DNA of 64,000 bases from the NCBI GenBank assembly GCA_964484065.1, contig CAZAEW010000014.1, forward strand, positions 5,071 through 69,070, read 5' to 3'. The stretch comes from JAEVLT01 sp964484065. Its GTDB lineage: Bacteria > Bacillota > Bacilli > Bacillales > Cytobacillaceae. The translations under genes and the position numbers were made by a program. Shown piece by piece: positions 1-8,215 of the stretch. The notes beneath the pieces were generated by a model. That model saw nothing but the letters and a program-made list of their open reading frames with translations, was not told the origin of the DNA and did no database searches. Position 1 is the first letter of the stretch. The number at the start of each line of letters is the position of its first letter.

Positions 1-1
1 A

Positions 2-208
2 AAAATTCCAAACGATACGATTTCTGTTCGTTCTGACATGAACAAGGATTGGGTAAAGAAAGTTCAGGATGCTTTTGTTGAAATCGGCAAGGACCCGAAT
101 GGAAAAAAAATAATTGAAGAAATATACTCACATGAAGGCTATACACCATCAAACGATAAAGTTTTTGATATCGTTCGGGATTATGCCGAAAAAGTAAAAA
201 CAGAGTAG
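2..208 (+). CDS. phnD: Phosphonate/phosphite ABC transporter substrate-binding protein, C-terminal end (partial)
   Basis: Only the last 68 codons are in the window; the gene starts upstream of base 1. The readable tail contains KDWVKKVQDAFVEIGKDPNGK and HEGYTPSNDKVFDIVRDYAEK, typical of the end of PhnD/PtxB-type extracytoplasmic binding proteins, where the closing lobe ends in a helix followed by a short charged tail. It lies directly upstream of phnC and two phnE permeases, which fits the usual PhnD-PhnC-PhnE order. In a Gram-positive host this would be a lipoprotein that delivers a phosphonate or phosphite to the permease, but the lipobox lies outside the window. The ligand cannot be told from this fragment. 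Confidence 0.8.
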   Translation, partial: KIPNDTISVRSDMNKDWVKKVQDAFVEIGKDPNGKKIIEEIYSHEGYTPSNDKVFDIVRDYAEKVKTE

Positions 209-226
209 GGAGTAAATATCAACAAC

Positions 227-267
227 AAGCCAGTAGTGAAAAAGATACTGGCTTGGCTTTTTTTTGC
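227..267 (+). terminator. Intercistronic hairpin with T-run between phnD and phnC
   Basis: A 9-bp stem AAGCCAGTA (227-235) pairs with TACTGGCTT (246-254) around a 10-nt loop and is followed by TTTTTTTT (about 258-266). It looks like a complete intrinsic terminator, yet the next gene of the same transporter starts 47 bp later on the same strand. It probably lets only part of transcription through, giving more binding protein than membrane complex. It may also protect the phnD mRNA 3' end. Confidence 0.8.
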
Positions 268-313
268 GTAACCTTAGAACGGTTTATATCAAATAAAGAA
301 AGTTGGTATAGAA

Positions 314-1087
314 GTGATCGAATTTAAAAATGTCTCCAAGACATATCCTAATGGATTTCAAGCATTAAAAAATATTAACTTAAAAATCGAAAAAGGCGAG
401 TTCGCAGTCATTGTCGGATTATCTGGTGCCGGTAAATCGACGCTGCTGCGCTCGATCAATAGATTAAATGAAATTACAGAGGGTGAGATCTTAATAGATG
501 GAAAGTCTATTACCCATGCTAAAGGTTCATCTTTAAGGAGGATTCGCCGCAATATCGGGATGATTTTCCAAAGTTTCAATTTGGTCAAAAGAAGCACTGT
601 TCTTCGCAATGTTCTGTCGGGCCGCGTTGGCTATCATTCAACATTGCGGACCATTCTGGGATTATTTCCAAAAGAGGATGAGAACCTTGCATTTGATGCT
701 CTTGATCGCGTCAATATTTTAGATAAAGCCTACACAAGGGCCGATCAGCTTTCAGGCGGGCAGCAGCAGCGCGTCTCGATAGCTCGTGCATTGGCGCAAG
801 AAGCTAAGATTATTTTAGCTGATGAGCCTGTTGCTTCTCTTGATCCATTAACAACCAAACAGGTAATGGATGACTTAAAAAGAATTAACCAGGAATTGGG
901 GATTACAACGATTGTTAATCTCCATCATGTCGAATTAGCAAGAGAATATGCAACAAGAATTATCGGGATGCGTGCCGGAGAAATTGTTTACGATGGAATG
1001 GCAACGGAAGCGAAAGAAGAAATATTTTTCGAAATTTATGGACGTGAAGGTAAAGATAGTGGGTTAGTAGGAGAGAGAGCTATATGA
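314..1087 (+). CDS. phnC: Phosphonate-type ABC transporter ATP-binding protein
   Basis: A 257-aa ABC ATPase that would power import of phosphonate or phosphite at the cytoplasmic face of the membrane. Visible motifs in order are Walker A GLSGAGKST (residues 35-43), Q-loop MIFQSFNLV (about 83-91), ABC signature LSGGQQQR (146-153), Walker B IILADEP (166-172) and the H-loop region VNLHHVELA. Length and the SFNLVKR segment after the Q-loop match PhnC. The start is GTG at 314; the only upstream purine tract (AAAGAAAG) is a weak ribosome binding site. The stop overlaps the phnE start by 4 bp (ATGA), so translation is probably coupled. Phosphite transporters (PtxA) look the same, so the ligand is uncertain. 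Confidence 0.92.
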   Translation: MIEFKNVSKTYPNGFQALKNINLKIEKGEFAVIVGLSGAGKSTLLRSINRLNEITEGEILIDGKSITHAKGSSLRRIRRNIGMIFQSFNLVKRSTVLRNVLSGRVGYHSTLRTILGLFPKEDENLAFDALDRVNILDKAYTRADQLSGGQQQRVSIARALAQEAKIILADEPVASLDPLTTKQVMDDLKRINQELGITTIVNLHHVELAREYATRIIGMRAGEIVYDGMATEAKEEIFFEIYGREGKDSGLVGERAI

Positions 1088-1875
1088 ATCCAGAACTAAA
1101 ACAAGTCATTCCCAAACCTCCCAGCAAGATGAAAGGATATGTGTCCGCCCTGCTTGTCATTTTGCTAATTTGGGGAAGTTCTGTAAAAACAGGTTCCTCA
1201 ACTGGCGAGTTGATTGATGGACTTCCCAATATAATGGATCTTTTAAAACAAATGTTTCCGCCCAATTGGGGGTATTTTAGTCATATAACGGATGCCATGT
1301 TTGAAACAATTCGAATGGCAGTCATTGGTACCACTTTTGGAGCCATCATTGCCATTCCTGTTGCACTCTTTTCTGCCAGCAACTTGGTGCAAATGGCTTG
1401 GATCTTTTATCCGGTTAGGCTCATTCTTAACTTCATACGGACAATACCTGATTTACTGTTGGCGTCTATTTTTGTCGCTATTTTTGGGCTGGGGTCTTTA
1501 CCTGGTATTCTTGCTTTAACTGTTTTCTCAGCCGGAATCATTGCCAAGCTAACCTACGAAGCTATTGAATCCATTGATTCCGGTCCGCTCGAAGCGATGG
1601 TTGCCGTTGGATCCAATAAAATCCAATTAATTGTTTTTGGAGTCATTCCTCAAGTTCTGGCTTATTTTTTCTCCTATATTCTTTTTACTTTTGAAATTAA
1701 TGTGCGGGCAGCAGCGGTATTAGGGCTTGTGGGCGCCGGTGGAATCGGTTTGTTTTATAATAAGACACTGGGATTGCTTGAATATGATAAAGCTTGTACC
1801 ATCATTATCTATACGTTAATTGTCGTGTTATTAATAGACTATATTAGTACAAAATTACGGGAGAAATTATTATGA
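1084..1875 (+). CDS. phnE: Phosphonate-type ABC transporter permease 1
   Basis: A 263-aa integral membrane protein with about six hydrophobic segments. It contains the EAA-type cytoplasmic loop YEAIESIDSGPLEAMVAVGS followed by IPQVLAYF, which docks on the ATPase, and the RTIPDLLLASIF segment typical of PhnE. It overlaps phnC and the second permease by 4 bp on each side (ATGA junctions), so all three are one translationally coupled unit. With the following gene it should form the heterodimeric channel. Many Bacillaceae encode two PhnE paralogues in tandem as here. Confidence 0.9.
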   Translation: MNPELKQVIPKPPSKMKGYVSALLVILLIWGSSVKTGSSTGELIDGLPNIMDLLKQMFPPNWGYFSHITDAMFETIRMAVIGTTFGAIIAIPVALFSASNLVQMAWIFYPVRLILNFIRTIPDLLLASIFVAIFGLGSLPGILALTVFSAGIIAKLTYEAIESIDSGPLEAMVAVGSNKIQLIVFGVIPQVLAYFFSYILFTFEINVRAAAVLGLVGAGGIGLFYNKTLGLLEYDKACTIIIYTLIVVLLIDYISTKLREKLL

Positions 1876-2675
1876 GCGAAATTACGAGAAGAATCCCAAA
1901 GCCGAAGAAAAATAAATTCGGCCTCTTGTTCATTTATATGGCCTTATTCCTGATCTATATTTGGGCTTTTTCCGGTATGGGCGTACCTGATGTAAAACCA
2001 ACCGCCAGTCAGATCTCAAACTCGATTTTTAAGGGAATCTTTCATCCGGATTGGGGCTATATTTCTCAGCCGGGTGGAGAGGATTTGTTCCATGGCTTAC
2101 TCGATACGTTAGCCATTGCGGTATTGGGAACTTTTATCTCTGCGCTTCTATGTATTCCATTTGCCTTTTGGGCAGCAGTTAATATGAGTAAAGGCCTCGC
2201 CATTTCAGGATCTGGTAAATTTGTTCTTAGTTTTATTCGGACATTTCCGGAGCTCGTGATGGCGATTATGTTTATCAAAGCAGTTGGACCTGGCTCTTTT
2301 GCCGGGGTCTTGGCGTTAGGCTTGCACTCCATCGGAATGCTTGGGAAATTGTTCTCTGAGGAAGTTGAAAATATGGACTTGGGGCCAACTGAAGCTTTAA
2401 TAGCATCAGGGGCCAATCGCTTTCAAACTCTCTGGTTTGCAGTTATACCCCAGGTGATCCCTGGATTTATATCTTATACTCTATACCGATTTGAAATCAA
2501 TGTCCGTTCGGCTGCCATTCTTGGAGTGATAGGAGCAGGAGGAATTGGTACTCCCCTTATTTTCGCTTTAACTTCAAGAGATTGGAATCGAGTTGGTGTT
2601 ATCCTTTTGGGAATTATTATCATGGTTACACTAATTGATCTTATTTCTGGTTACTTGAGAAAGAAAATGATTTAA
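1872..2675 (+). CDS. phnE: Phosphonate-type ABC transporter permease 2
   Basis: A 267-aa paralogue of the upstream permease. It keeps the same plan: an N-terminal transmembrane helix, RTFPELVMAIMFIKA, the EAA loop EEVENMDLGPTEALIASGAN and IPQVIPGFISY, then ALLGVIGAGGIG-like glycine-rich membrane segment. The two permeases align over most of their length, which points to an old tandem duplication and a heterodimeric pore. It is the last gene of the operon; a hairpin with a T-run lies about 70 bp downstream. No C-P lyase genes are visible in the window, so the fate of the imported compound is not shown here. Confidence 0.9.
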   Translation: MSEITRRIPKPKKNKFGLLFIYMALFLIYIWAFSGMGVPDVKPTASQISNSIFKGIFHPDWGYISQPGGEDLFHGLLDTLAIAVLGTFISALLCIPFAFWAAVNMSKGLAISGSGKFVLSFIRTFPELVMAIMFIKAVGPGSFAGVLALGLHSIGMLGKLFSEEVENMDLGPTEALIASGANRFQTLWFAVIPQVIPGFISYTLYRFEINVRSAAILGVIGAGGIGTPLIFALTSRDWNRVGVILLGIIIMVTLIDLISGYLRKKMI

Positions 2676-2745
2676 CCTGTTAATGTAAATTGAAAGAACT
2701 CATTTAGGTCTGTTAGGGTGAACCGTACCACGAGTAAAGGAGTTT

Positions 2746-2781
2746 TCGCCCCCACTGTGTTAAGTTGTGATGGCGATTTTT
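2746..2781 (+). terminator. Probable terminator of the phn operon
   Basis: TCGCC (2746-2750) pairs with GGCGA (2772-2776), with a CAC/GTG inner pairing, followed by TTTTTCC. The stem is short and the loop long, so support is moderate. It sits between the convergent phn operon and the marR-type gene. Confidence 0.5.
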
Positions 2782-2798
2782 CCTTCATTTCTATTCTG

Positions 2799-3227
2799 TT
2801 AATAAAATAATTTGGTCCGAAGAATATCCAGTGCTAAGTCAATGTCCTCTAAATCTTCTTTCGAAGCATTTTGTATTCGATTGAGGAAATGTGATTCTAT
2901 ACACGCAAAGGCTTCATTCATCATCACTTCTCCTTTTTTTGAGAGTCGAACGTATTGTTTTCGACGGTCTTTGGGATCACTGAGCTTTTCAATTAAATCA
3001 TTTCCCATTAGTTTTTTCAGTTCCCGGCTGGTATTTGGCAAAGATATATGTTGGCATTCACTAATTTCACTTATAGTCACTGGCTGACTAACGGTTATAT
3101 ATTCAAGAATATGGTATTGAACCGGCGTGATGGAATCGGATTTGGCGTTTTTGGTTAATTCGTGTGTCACACGATGAACGGCAGTAATGAAGGACACACT
3201 TTTCATAAAAAGAGATTTTTTATCCAT
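2799..3227 (-). CDS. MarR-family transcriptional regulator
   Basis: A 142-aa winged-helix protein. The core LTPVQYHILEYI-like region (here SITPVQYHILEYI), then ISEISECQHISLPNTSRELKK recognition helix, and the wing KDRRKQYVRLSKKGE match MarR. I place the start at the ATG at 3227 because GAGGTGAG lies just upstream on the minus strand; an upstream in-frame start at 3290 would cover that site. It is divergent from a nitroreductase, with two related 14-bp elements in the gap, the usual layout of a MarR repressor of a stress or detoxification gene. The effector is unknown. Confidence 0.88.
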   Translation of the reverse strand: MDKKSLFMKSVSFITAVHRVTHELTKNAKSDSITPVQYHILEYITVSQPVTISEISECQHISLPNTSRELKKLMGNDLIEKLSDPKDRRKQYVRLSKKGEVMMNEAFACIESHFLNRIQNASKEDLEDIDLALDILRTKLFY

Positions 3228-3276
3228 ATAACTCACCTCATACTGATAAGGTAACAAAAAAGTTATCATAATACAA

Positions 3277-3331
3277 TTATCATTTGACAATTAAAAACGG
3301 AAGGTAGTATGATTTTGTTATCAAATGACAA
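3277..3331. promoter_or_regulatory. Paired candidate MarR operators in divergent promoter
   Basis: TTATCATTTGACAA (3277-3290) and TTATCAAATGACAA (3318-3331) differ only in the three central bases and are near-palindromic (TTRTC/GAYAA arms). Their starts are 41 bp apart, about four helical turns. They lie between the MarR gene and the nitroreductase, and the second one is immediately upstream of the nitroreductase ribosome binding site. Confidence 0.6.
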
Positions 3332-3349
3332 GCAAATGAGGTGAAAGAT

Positions 3350-4066
3350 ATGAATTATTTGGATGCAATTGAACAAAGGAGAGCGCGCCGCAGCTATTTG
3401 GATACTCCTGTTGATAAGAAAAAGTTGGACCATCTAAGCAGTTTGATAAAAAGATACAATGAGGAAGCTGATTTATCCATAACACTCGTTTTAGATGGGA
3501 GCCGGGCTTTTGGCAGCTTTAGAAAAAGCTACGGATTGTTTAAAAATGTTCGTTCGCTGATCACCTTGATTGGGAAAAAAGAGGACTTCAACTTGAATGA
3601 AAAGCTCGGGTATTACGGTGAATTGCTAGTTCTTGAAGCGACCAATATGGGCCTTGGCACCTGCTGGGTGGGCGGAACGTTTGACAGGGGCAGCAACCTT
3701 GTTGACGTAAAGCCGGATGAAGAACTTGTTTGTGTGATCCCAGTCGGTAATATCGCTCAGGAAAAGACATTCAAAGAAAAACTTATCCATAAAATAAGCC
3801 ATCGAAAGTCAAAGCCGCTTGAAGAACTTTTTTTATCAGATTCTCCTGTTCCACAGTGGTTTATTGATGGCATGAAGGCAGTACAAAAAGCCCCATCTGC
3901 TTTTAACATTCAGCCGGTCAAATTTGAGTCCAAAAATGGAGAAGTAAGCGCCTTTGTTGAGGATAATCGTTTTCTGACGGAAATGGGAATTGCCAAATCC
4001 CATTTCTCACTGGCAGCAGGCGGCTCTTTTGAGTTTGGAAATCATGGGAAATTTCACAAAAAATGA
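3350..4066 (+). CDS. Nitroreductase-family protein (TM1586-type)
   Basis: About 238 aa. The N-terminal YLDAIEQRRARRSY is the FMN-phosphate-binding Arg/Ser signature of nitroreductases, and GELLVLEATNMGLGTCWVGGTF is the second family block. The C-terminal half repeats the fold (VPQWFIDGMKAVQKAPSAFNIQPVKF), as in the single-chain TM_nitroreductase group that mimics the usual dimer. It likely reduces a quinone, nitro compound or other electrophile with NAD(P)H. The start at ATG 3350 is preferred because the in-frame GTG at 3341 falls inside the GAGGTG ribosome binding site. Divergent from and probably repressed by the MarR protein. Confidence 0.8.
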   Translation: MNYLDAIEQRRARRSYLDTPVDKKKLDHLSSLIKRYNEEADLSITLVLDGSRAFGSFRKSYGLFKNVRSLITLIGKKEDFNLNEKLGYYGELLVLEATNMGLGTCWVGGTFDRGSNLVDVKPDEELVCVIPVGNIAQEKTFKEKLIHKISHRKSKPLEELFLSDSPVPQWFIDGMKAVQKAPSAFNIQPVKFESKNGEVSAFVEDNRFLTEMGIAKSHFSLAAGGSFEFGNHGKFHKK

Positions 4067-4086
4067 CCTTCTGATTTTAATTGGTT

Positions 4087-4122
4087 GGTGTTGCTAAATA
4101 AAATTAGTAACACCTTTTTTTA
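4087..4122 (+). terminator. Intrinsic terminator after nitroreductase gene
   Basis: GGTGTTGCTA (4087-4096) pairs with TAGTAACACC (4105-4114), with one mismatch and a short AT loop, followed directly by TTTTTTTATTTT. Confidence 0.85.
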
Positions 4123-4335
4123 TTTTCCATTTCATTAGACCATAGTCACGTTTAATAGTCATTGAGATTGAAGAAAAACAGAATGGTTGTTAGAACACCT
4201 CCAAAGTGCAAACAAATTCATTTTTCTCCGAAAAATATTAAAGCTTCTTTATAAGAAATTAACACTATTCTCATAGGGGATTTACATATTTTTGTTAACC
4301 TTTTTTGGACGGAAAAATATAAGGAGGAGAAATAA

Positions 4336-6144
4336 ATGAGAAAAGGGATTCGTAACTTTGCACTGTCATTGAGTGCATTGTCGCTTTTGGCAGCGCCTTT
4401 TGCAGGTAAGGCAAATGCTAAGGAAACAACAACATCAGCAGTAAAGCAATCTTCTGCGGAAGTGAAAACAGCGTCACCAATCAAACATACAGTAGTCATT
4501 TTTCAAGAGAATCGTACCTTTGATAACTATTTCGGAACTTATCCATATGCTTCAGGTTTCAAACCGCTTAACGGTACACCTCAGAATGTTAGAAACTTTA
4601 AATATGTCGCTGGAAATGTGACAAGAGATGTGAATGGGAATGTGTATAACCCTGATGCAAATGGAAATCCAATATATCCTTGGCATGACGCAGGAAGCGC
4701 AGCTATTCAGGAAACGGACGTAAATCATGGCTATAGTGCAATGATTTCCATGGTTGACGGCGGTAAGATGGACAAGTTCTATCAAGTCAATCATGCAAGC
4801 GGAAGTGCAACTGATACAAAAGATAAAGGCCTATTATCGATGTCTTACTTTGACTATAATGACATTCCTGCCTATTGGCAATATGCTCAGCATTATGCAT
4901 TAGCGGACAACTATTTCCAACCTGTTTCCGGCCCGTCCACTCCGGGTGCACTTTATTTGGTTGCAGCACAGTCTGGGAATGGAAACCAACCAGCAAGCAA
5001 CACAAATCCTAACTCACAAATTACCGGTGATCCATCTCCTAAAAACGGGCCGTTTGGCGGAGATAGTAGTACAAACACGCTTAAATATAACCTTACCTAT
5101 AAGAATATCGGAGATGAGTTGAGTGATACCCACCAATCTTGGACTTGGTATGCGGGTGGATGGGATGCAGCCAAAGCAGATCCTACTTCAGCTGATGCAA
5201 AAAAATATTCTCCACACCATAACCCATTCCAGTATTTTCAAAACTATGAGGATGGGAAATATGGCAGCAACCTAAAGGATTACAATAACTTTGCCCAGGA
5301 TATTCAAAACGGCACCCTGCCTGAAGTTAGCTTTGTAAAAGGCGGATACGGAGACGATGAGCACCCTGGTACAGGAAATCAAAGTACACCTTCTGCAGAA
5401 GATTTTACTGTAAAAACCATTAACCAAATTATGAAAAGCCCATACTGGAAAGATACGGCGATTATTGTAACATATGACGAAGGCGGCGGATTCTTTGATC
5501 ACGTTGCACCTCCGACTGTAGCGTCAAACGCAGATGGTTTGCAAGGGGATGGGCCACGTGTGCCTGCACTGGTAATCTCTCCTTATGCGAAGGAAAACTA
5601 TGTCAGCCATGTTCAATATGATCATGCTTCTATTTTAAAATTCTTAGAATGGAACTATCATCTTCCTGCACTAAACAGCAAGGATGCAAGTGCTAACAAT
5701 CTGTTAGATATGTTTGATTTTAATCATCCGAATTTCTTGCCTTACATGTTTAACCATGGCGATTTGACAAGCCAGTCTTCAAATGGAACTTTAGTAAATG
5801 TGCAACTAAACAATGCCTTACTGGGTGTAAGTCATGTTGGTGAAGCACCGTTTATTGACAGTAAAGGAAATGTCATGGTTCCGCTTGATGATTTTGCCCG
5901 CAGCATCAATGGTACTGTTACACAAACAAAAGAAAATCGTCTGCTTCTTCAAACACCAGAAAAGCAAATTGAATGGAAAGTACAAGGAAATACAGCATTT
6001 GTTGATGAAAAACCCGTTCATTTAAAAACTCCAGCTTGGAAGAGCCCAACAGGATTTACTTACATCCCGCTTCAATCTGCTGTTGATATTCTTGGCTGGT
6101 CCATGAATACACAAGGAAATACTATTATTGTTTACAGCAAATAA
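4336..6144 (+). CDS. Secreted phosphoesterase (phospholipase C / acid phosphatase family) with C-terminal copper-amine-oxidase-like domain
   Basis: A 602-aa exported protein with a strong ribosome binding site (AAGGAGGAG). Residues 1-29 are a Sec signal peptide with a likely cut after ANA. The phosphoesterase domain (PF04185 type) starts at about residue 51 with HTVVIFQENRTFDNYFGTYP, whose Glu-Asn and Asp ligands and Thr nucleophile are hallmarks of this family. Later motifs are VTYDEGGGFFDHV and GPRVPALVISPYAK. The last 90 residues (about 510-602: GNVMVPLDDFARSINGTV, FTYIPLQSAVDILGW) look like the stalk domain found in copper amine oxidase N-termini and many Bacilli wall proteins. It may act on phospholipids or phosphomonoesters outside the cell; the substrate is not shown. 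Confidence 0.85.
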   Translation: MRKGIRNFALSLSALSLLAAPFAGKANAKETTTSAVKQSSAEVKTASPIKHTVVIFQENRTFDNYFGTYPYASGFKPLNGTPQNVRNFKYVAGNVTRDVNGNVYNPDANGNPIYPWHDAGSAAIQETDVNHGYSAMISMVDGGKMDKFYQVNHASGSATDTKDKGLLSMSYFDYNDIPAYWQYAQHYALADNYFQPVSGPSTPGALYLVAAQSGNGNQPASNTNPNSQITGDPSPKNGPFGGDSSTNTLKYNLTYKNIGDELSDTHQSWTWYAGGWDAAKADPTSADAKKYSPHHNPFQYFQNYEDGKYGSNLKDYNNFAQDIQNGTLPEVSFVKGGYGDDEHPGTGNQSTPSAEDFTVKTINQIMKSPYWKDTAIIVTYDEGGGFFDHVAPPTVASNADGLQGDGPRVPALVISPYAKENYVSHVQYDHASILKFLEWNYHLPALNSKDASANNLLDMFDFNHPNFLPYMFNHGDLTSQSSNGTLVNVQLNNALLGVSHVGEAPFIDSKGNVMVPLDDFARSINGTVTQTKENRLLLQTPEKQIEWKVQGNTAFVDEKPVHLKTPAWKSPTGFTYIPLQSAVDILGWSMNTQGNTIIVYSK

Positions 6145-6165
6145 GTCAGATAAAAAGAGATTTGA

Positions 6166-6211
6166 GGGTGACTCATGGTTGCGTATTAGCAGCCTTTCGG
6201 GTCACCTTTTT
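6166..6211 (+). terminator. Terminator after phosphoesterase gene
   Basis: GGGTGAC and GGTCACC arms (around 6167-6173 and 6199-6206) enclose a 25-nt loop and are followed by TTTTT. Confidence 0.7.
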
Positions 6212-6437
6212 AGGTAACAAAAGCTGAGATGGCATAAATAAAACACCTCTGGCTATCCTCTCACTGAACTGAAATACCAACTATGGTCACTCATCCACTT
6301 CTCTCTTTGAATAGTTTACTTTTATTAAATATCTCAGGTTCTTTCATCCTGTTATTGAGAAATGTGTGAACATTTTTATCGTCCTGCATAGCTTTATTTG
6401 CACTCTCTTCATTTCTTCAGCCTTATTTAAAAATCAC

Positions 6438-6517
6438 TAAAAAAATTTTTTTCATAAAACTATTGAAAAAAGAAAATTTTTTTCATATAATTTAACTATA
6501 AATTGAAAGTGCTTTCA
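6438..6517 (+). promoter_or_regulatory. gntP control region: two A/T palindromes plus cre-like site
   Basis: TAAAAAAATTTTTTTCA (6438-6454) and AGAAAATTTTTTTCA (about 6471-6484) are A-tract/T-tract palindromes ending in TTTC. The same motif recurs upstream of both gluconokinase genes and the RpiR gene, so they are candidate RpiR operators. TGAAAGTGCTTTCA (6504-6517) is a 14-bp near-palindrome matching a CcpA cre box except for TG instead of the central CG. The remaining 6145-6649 gap holds a terminator and no other gene that I can support. Confidence 0.6.
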
Positions 6518-6649
6518 TGATTAAGTAATTTGCCTGACCATAGAAATAAAGATTTGAGGTGGGATGAGACTCTTCCAAAAGGAAAAATGATGAAAACTGA
6601 ATGACTTAACTAACAACTTAGCAGGCTAACATTAAAGGAAGGTGAAATT

Positions 6650-7966
6650 ATGTATCACTTAATTATTACTTTATTAGCAATCATTTTAGTTGTTTTAGGC
6701 GTATCATGGTTTAAATGGCATGCATTTATTAGTTTAACCGTAGCAACTATCTTTCTCGCTCTATTTTCAGGTTTATCAATGGATAAAATTGTTAGCGGGA
6801 TTGAAACAGGAGTTGGCGGTACTTTAGGACACTTAGTTGGAATTTTAGCATTAGGAACCATCTTGGGAAAAATGATGGCCGAATCTGGTGCGGGAATCCA
6901 AATTGCCGATTTCTTCGTTAAGAAATTGGGAGTCAAATTGCTGCCTTGGGCAATGATGCTGGCAGGGTTCATTATCGGGATACCTGTATTTTTCGAAGTA
7001 GGAATTTTAATTGTACTTCCATTAGTTATATCGATTCATAAAACTTCAAAACAAAATATTTTATTGATTGCACTTCCAGCAATCGCGGGGTTGTCCATTG
7101 TTCACGGATTGGTTCCGCCGCATCCAGGAGCAGTTGCCGCAATATCGATCTATAATGCGAATCTTGGCAGGGTCCTTTTATATTCACTTCTTATTGCCAT
7201 TCCTTCCGTTATCATAGCTGGTCCTGTTTTTGCAAAATGGGTTCATAAACGCGTGATTCCAGAAGGAGAACCTGAATTAATTAAAATAAAAGTTCCGGAA
7301 AAATTGCCTGGTACAGGAATTTCATTCTTAATCATTTTATTACCTGTTATCTTAATTATTTTCTCATCCTTTGCACCATATTTTGGGTTATCTGCCGGAG
7401 TTACAAAGGTCTTTAGCTTTATCGGCAGTCCATTGATTGCCTTATTAATTTCATGCTTCGTGGCATTTTATTTCCTTGGCATTCGTCAAGGCTTTGGTAA
7501 AAAAGAAATTAAGAAACTTACAGATGAGTGCCTTCTTCCAGTGGGTTCGATTATCGCCATCATTGGAGCCGGCGGCGGATTTAAACAAATCCTCATTGAT
7601 AGCGGCGTAGCAACAACAATTGGGGAAATGTCACACCATATGAACCTTTCACCGCTTGTTTTAGCCTTTATTATTGCAGGATTAATCCGTATCGCAACCG
7701 GATCAGCAACTGTTGCGTTAACAACAGCAGCAGGAATTGTCGCACCGATGGTAAAAAATATGACAGGCGTTAACCTGGAACTGCTTGTTATTGTTACTGG
7801 TGCAGGATCATTGATGTTCTCGCATGTAAATGATGCCGGATTCTGGATGGTAAAAGAATACCTGGGATTAAGCGTAAAAGAAACGTTTAAAACGTGGACC
7901 GTGTTGGAAACCATTCTATCATTTGTCGCTTTTGGGGTTGCCTTGATCGTAAATATGTTTGTATAA
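6650..7966 (+). CDS. gntP: Gluconate:H+ symporter, GntP family
   Basis: A 438-aa membrane protein, very hydrophobic throughout with about 12-14 membrane segments, and the usual length for GntP. Family blocks are GVGGTLGHLVGILALGTILG, HGLVPPHPGAVAA in the middle, and the C-terminal IRIATGSATVALTTAAGI and SHVNDAGFWMVKEYLGLS. It should import gluconate with protons. Location first in the cluster, before two gluconokinases and an Entner-Doudoroff pair, supports gluconate rather than another sugar acid. Start ATG follows GGAAGGTG. The upstream region has candidate RpiR and CcpA sites. A second GntP-family permease lies at 21980-23302. Confidence 0.92.
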   Translation: MYHLIITLLAIILVVLGVSWFKWHAFISLTVATIFLALFSGLSMDKIVSGIETGVGGTLGHLVGILALGTILGKMMAESGAGIQIADFFVKKLGVKLLPWAMMLAGFIIGIPVFFEVGILIVLPLVISIHKTSKQNILLIALPAIAGLSIVHGLVPPHPGAVAAISIYNANLGRVLLYSLLIAIPSVIIAGPVFAKWVHKRVIPEGEPELIKIKVPEKLPGTGISFLIILLPVILIIFSSFAPYFGLSAGVTKVFSFIGSPLIALLISCFVAFYFLGIRQGFGKKEIKKLTDECLLPVGSIIAIIGAGGGFKQILIDSGVATTIGEMSHHMNLSPLVLAFIIAGLIRIATGSATVALTTAAGIVAPMVKNMTGVNLELLVIVTGAGSLMFSHVNDAGFWMVKEYLGLSVKETFKTWTVLETILSFVAFGVALIVNMFV

Positions 7967-7973
7967 CAGTCCA

Positions 7974-8012
7974 AAAACTCCCTCTATTCCTTTTAGAGGG
8001 GGTTTTCTTTAT
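7974..8012 (+). terminator. Terminator after gntP
   Basis: AAAACTCCCTCT (7974-7985) pairs with AGAGGGGGTTTT (7995-8006), with one bulge, followed by a T-rich tail. Confidence 0.85.
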
Positions 8013-8026
8013 TTAAATTTGAATTG

Positions 8027-8104
8027 TAAAAAATTTTTTCAAGATAGTGTTTGATGATAAAAAATATTTTCGTATACTCAGAGAGTAAGGAAAAATTTTT
8101 TATA
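8027..8104 (+). promoter_or_regulatory. Three A/T palindromes upstream of first gluconokinase gene
   Basis: TAAAAAATTTTTTCAA (8027-8042), ATAAAAAATATTTTCG (8057-8072) and GGAAAAATTTTTTATA (8089-8104) are spaced at about 30-32 bp. They match the elements upstream of gntP, gntK2 and rpiR and are candidate RpiR operators. A 110-nt leader then runs to the AAGGAGGAAG ribosome binding site; no riboswitch class was recognised in it. Confidence 0.6.
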
Positions 8105-8215
8105 GAATCCTTCCGTTTGAAATAAGATGGAAAGAGGAACGCTACGAATAAGAGAATCCGCGAACTGTAAGTAGGCAAAAAGTGAAAGGTTTTTTCCTGA
8201 TAAGGAGGAAGAATA

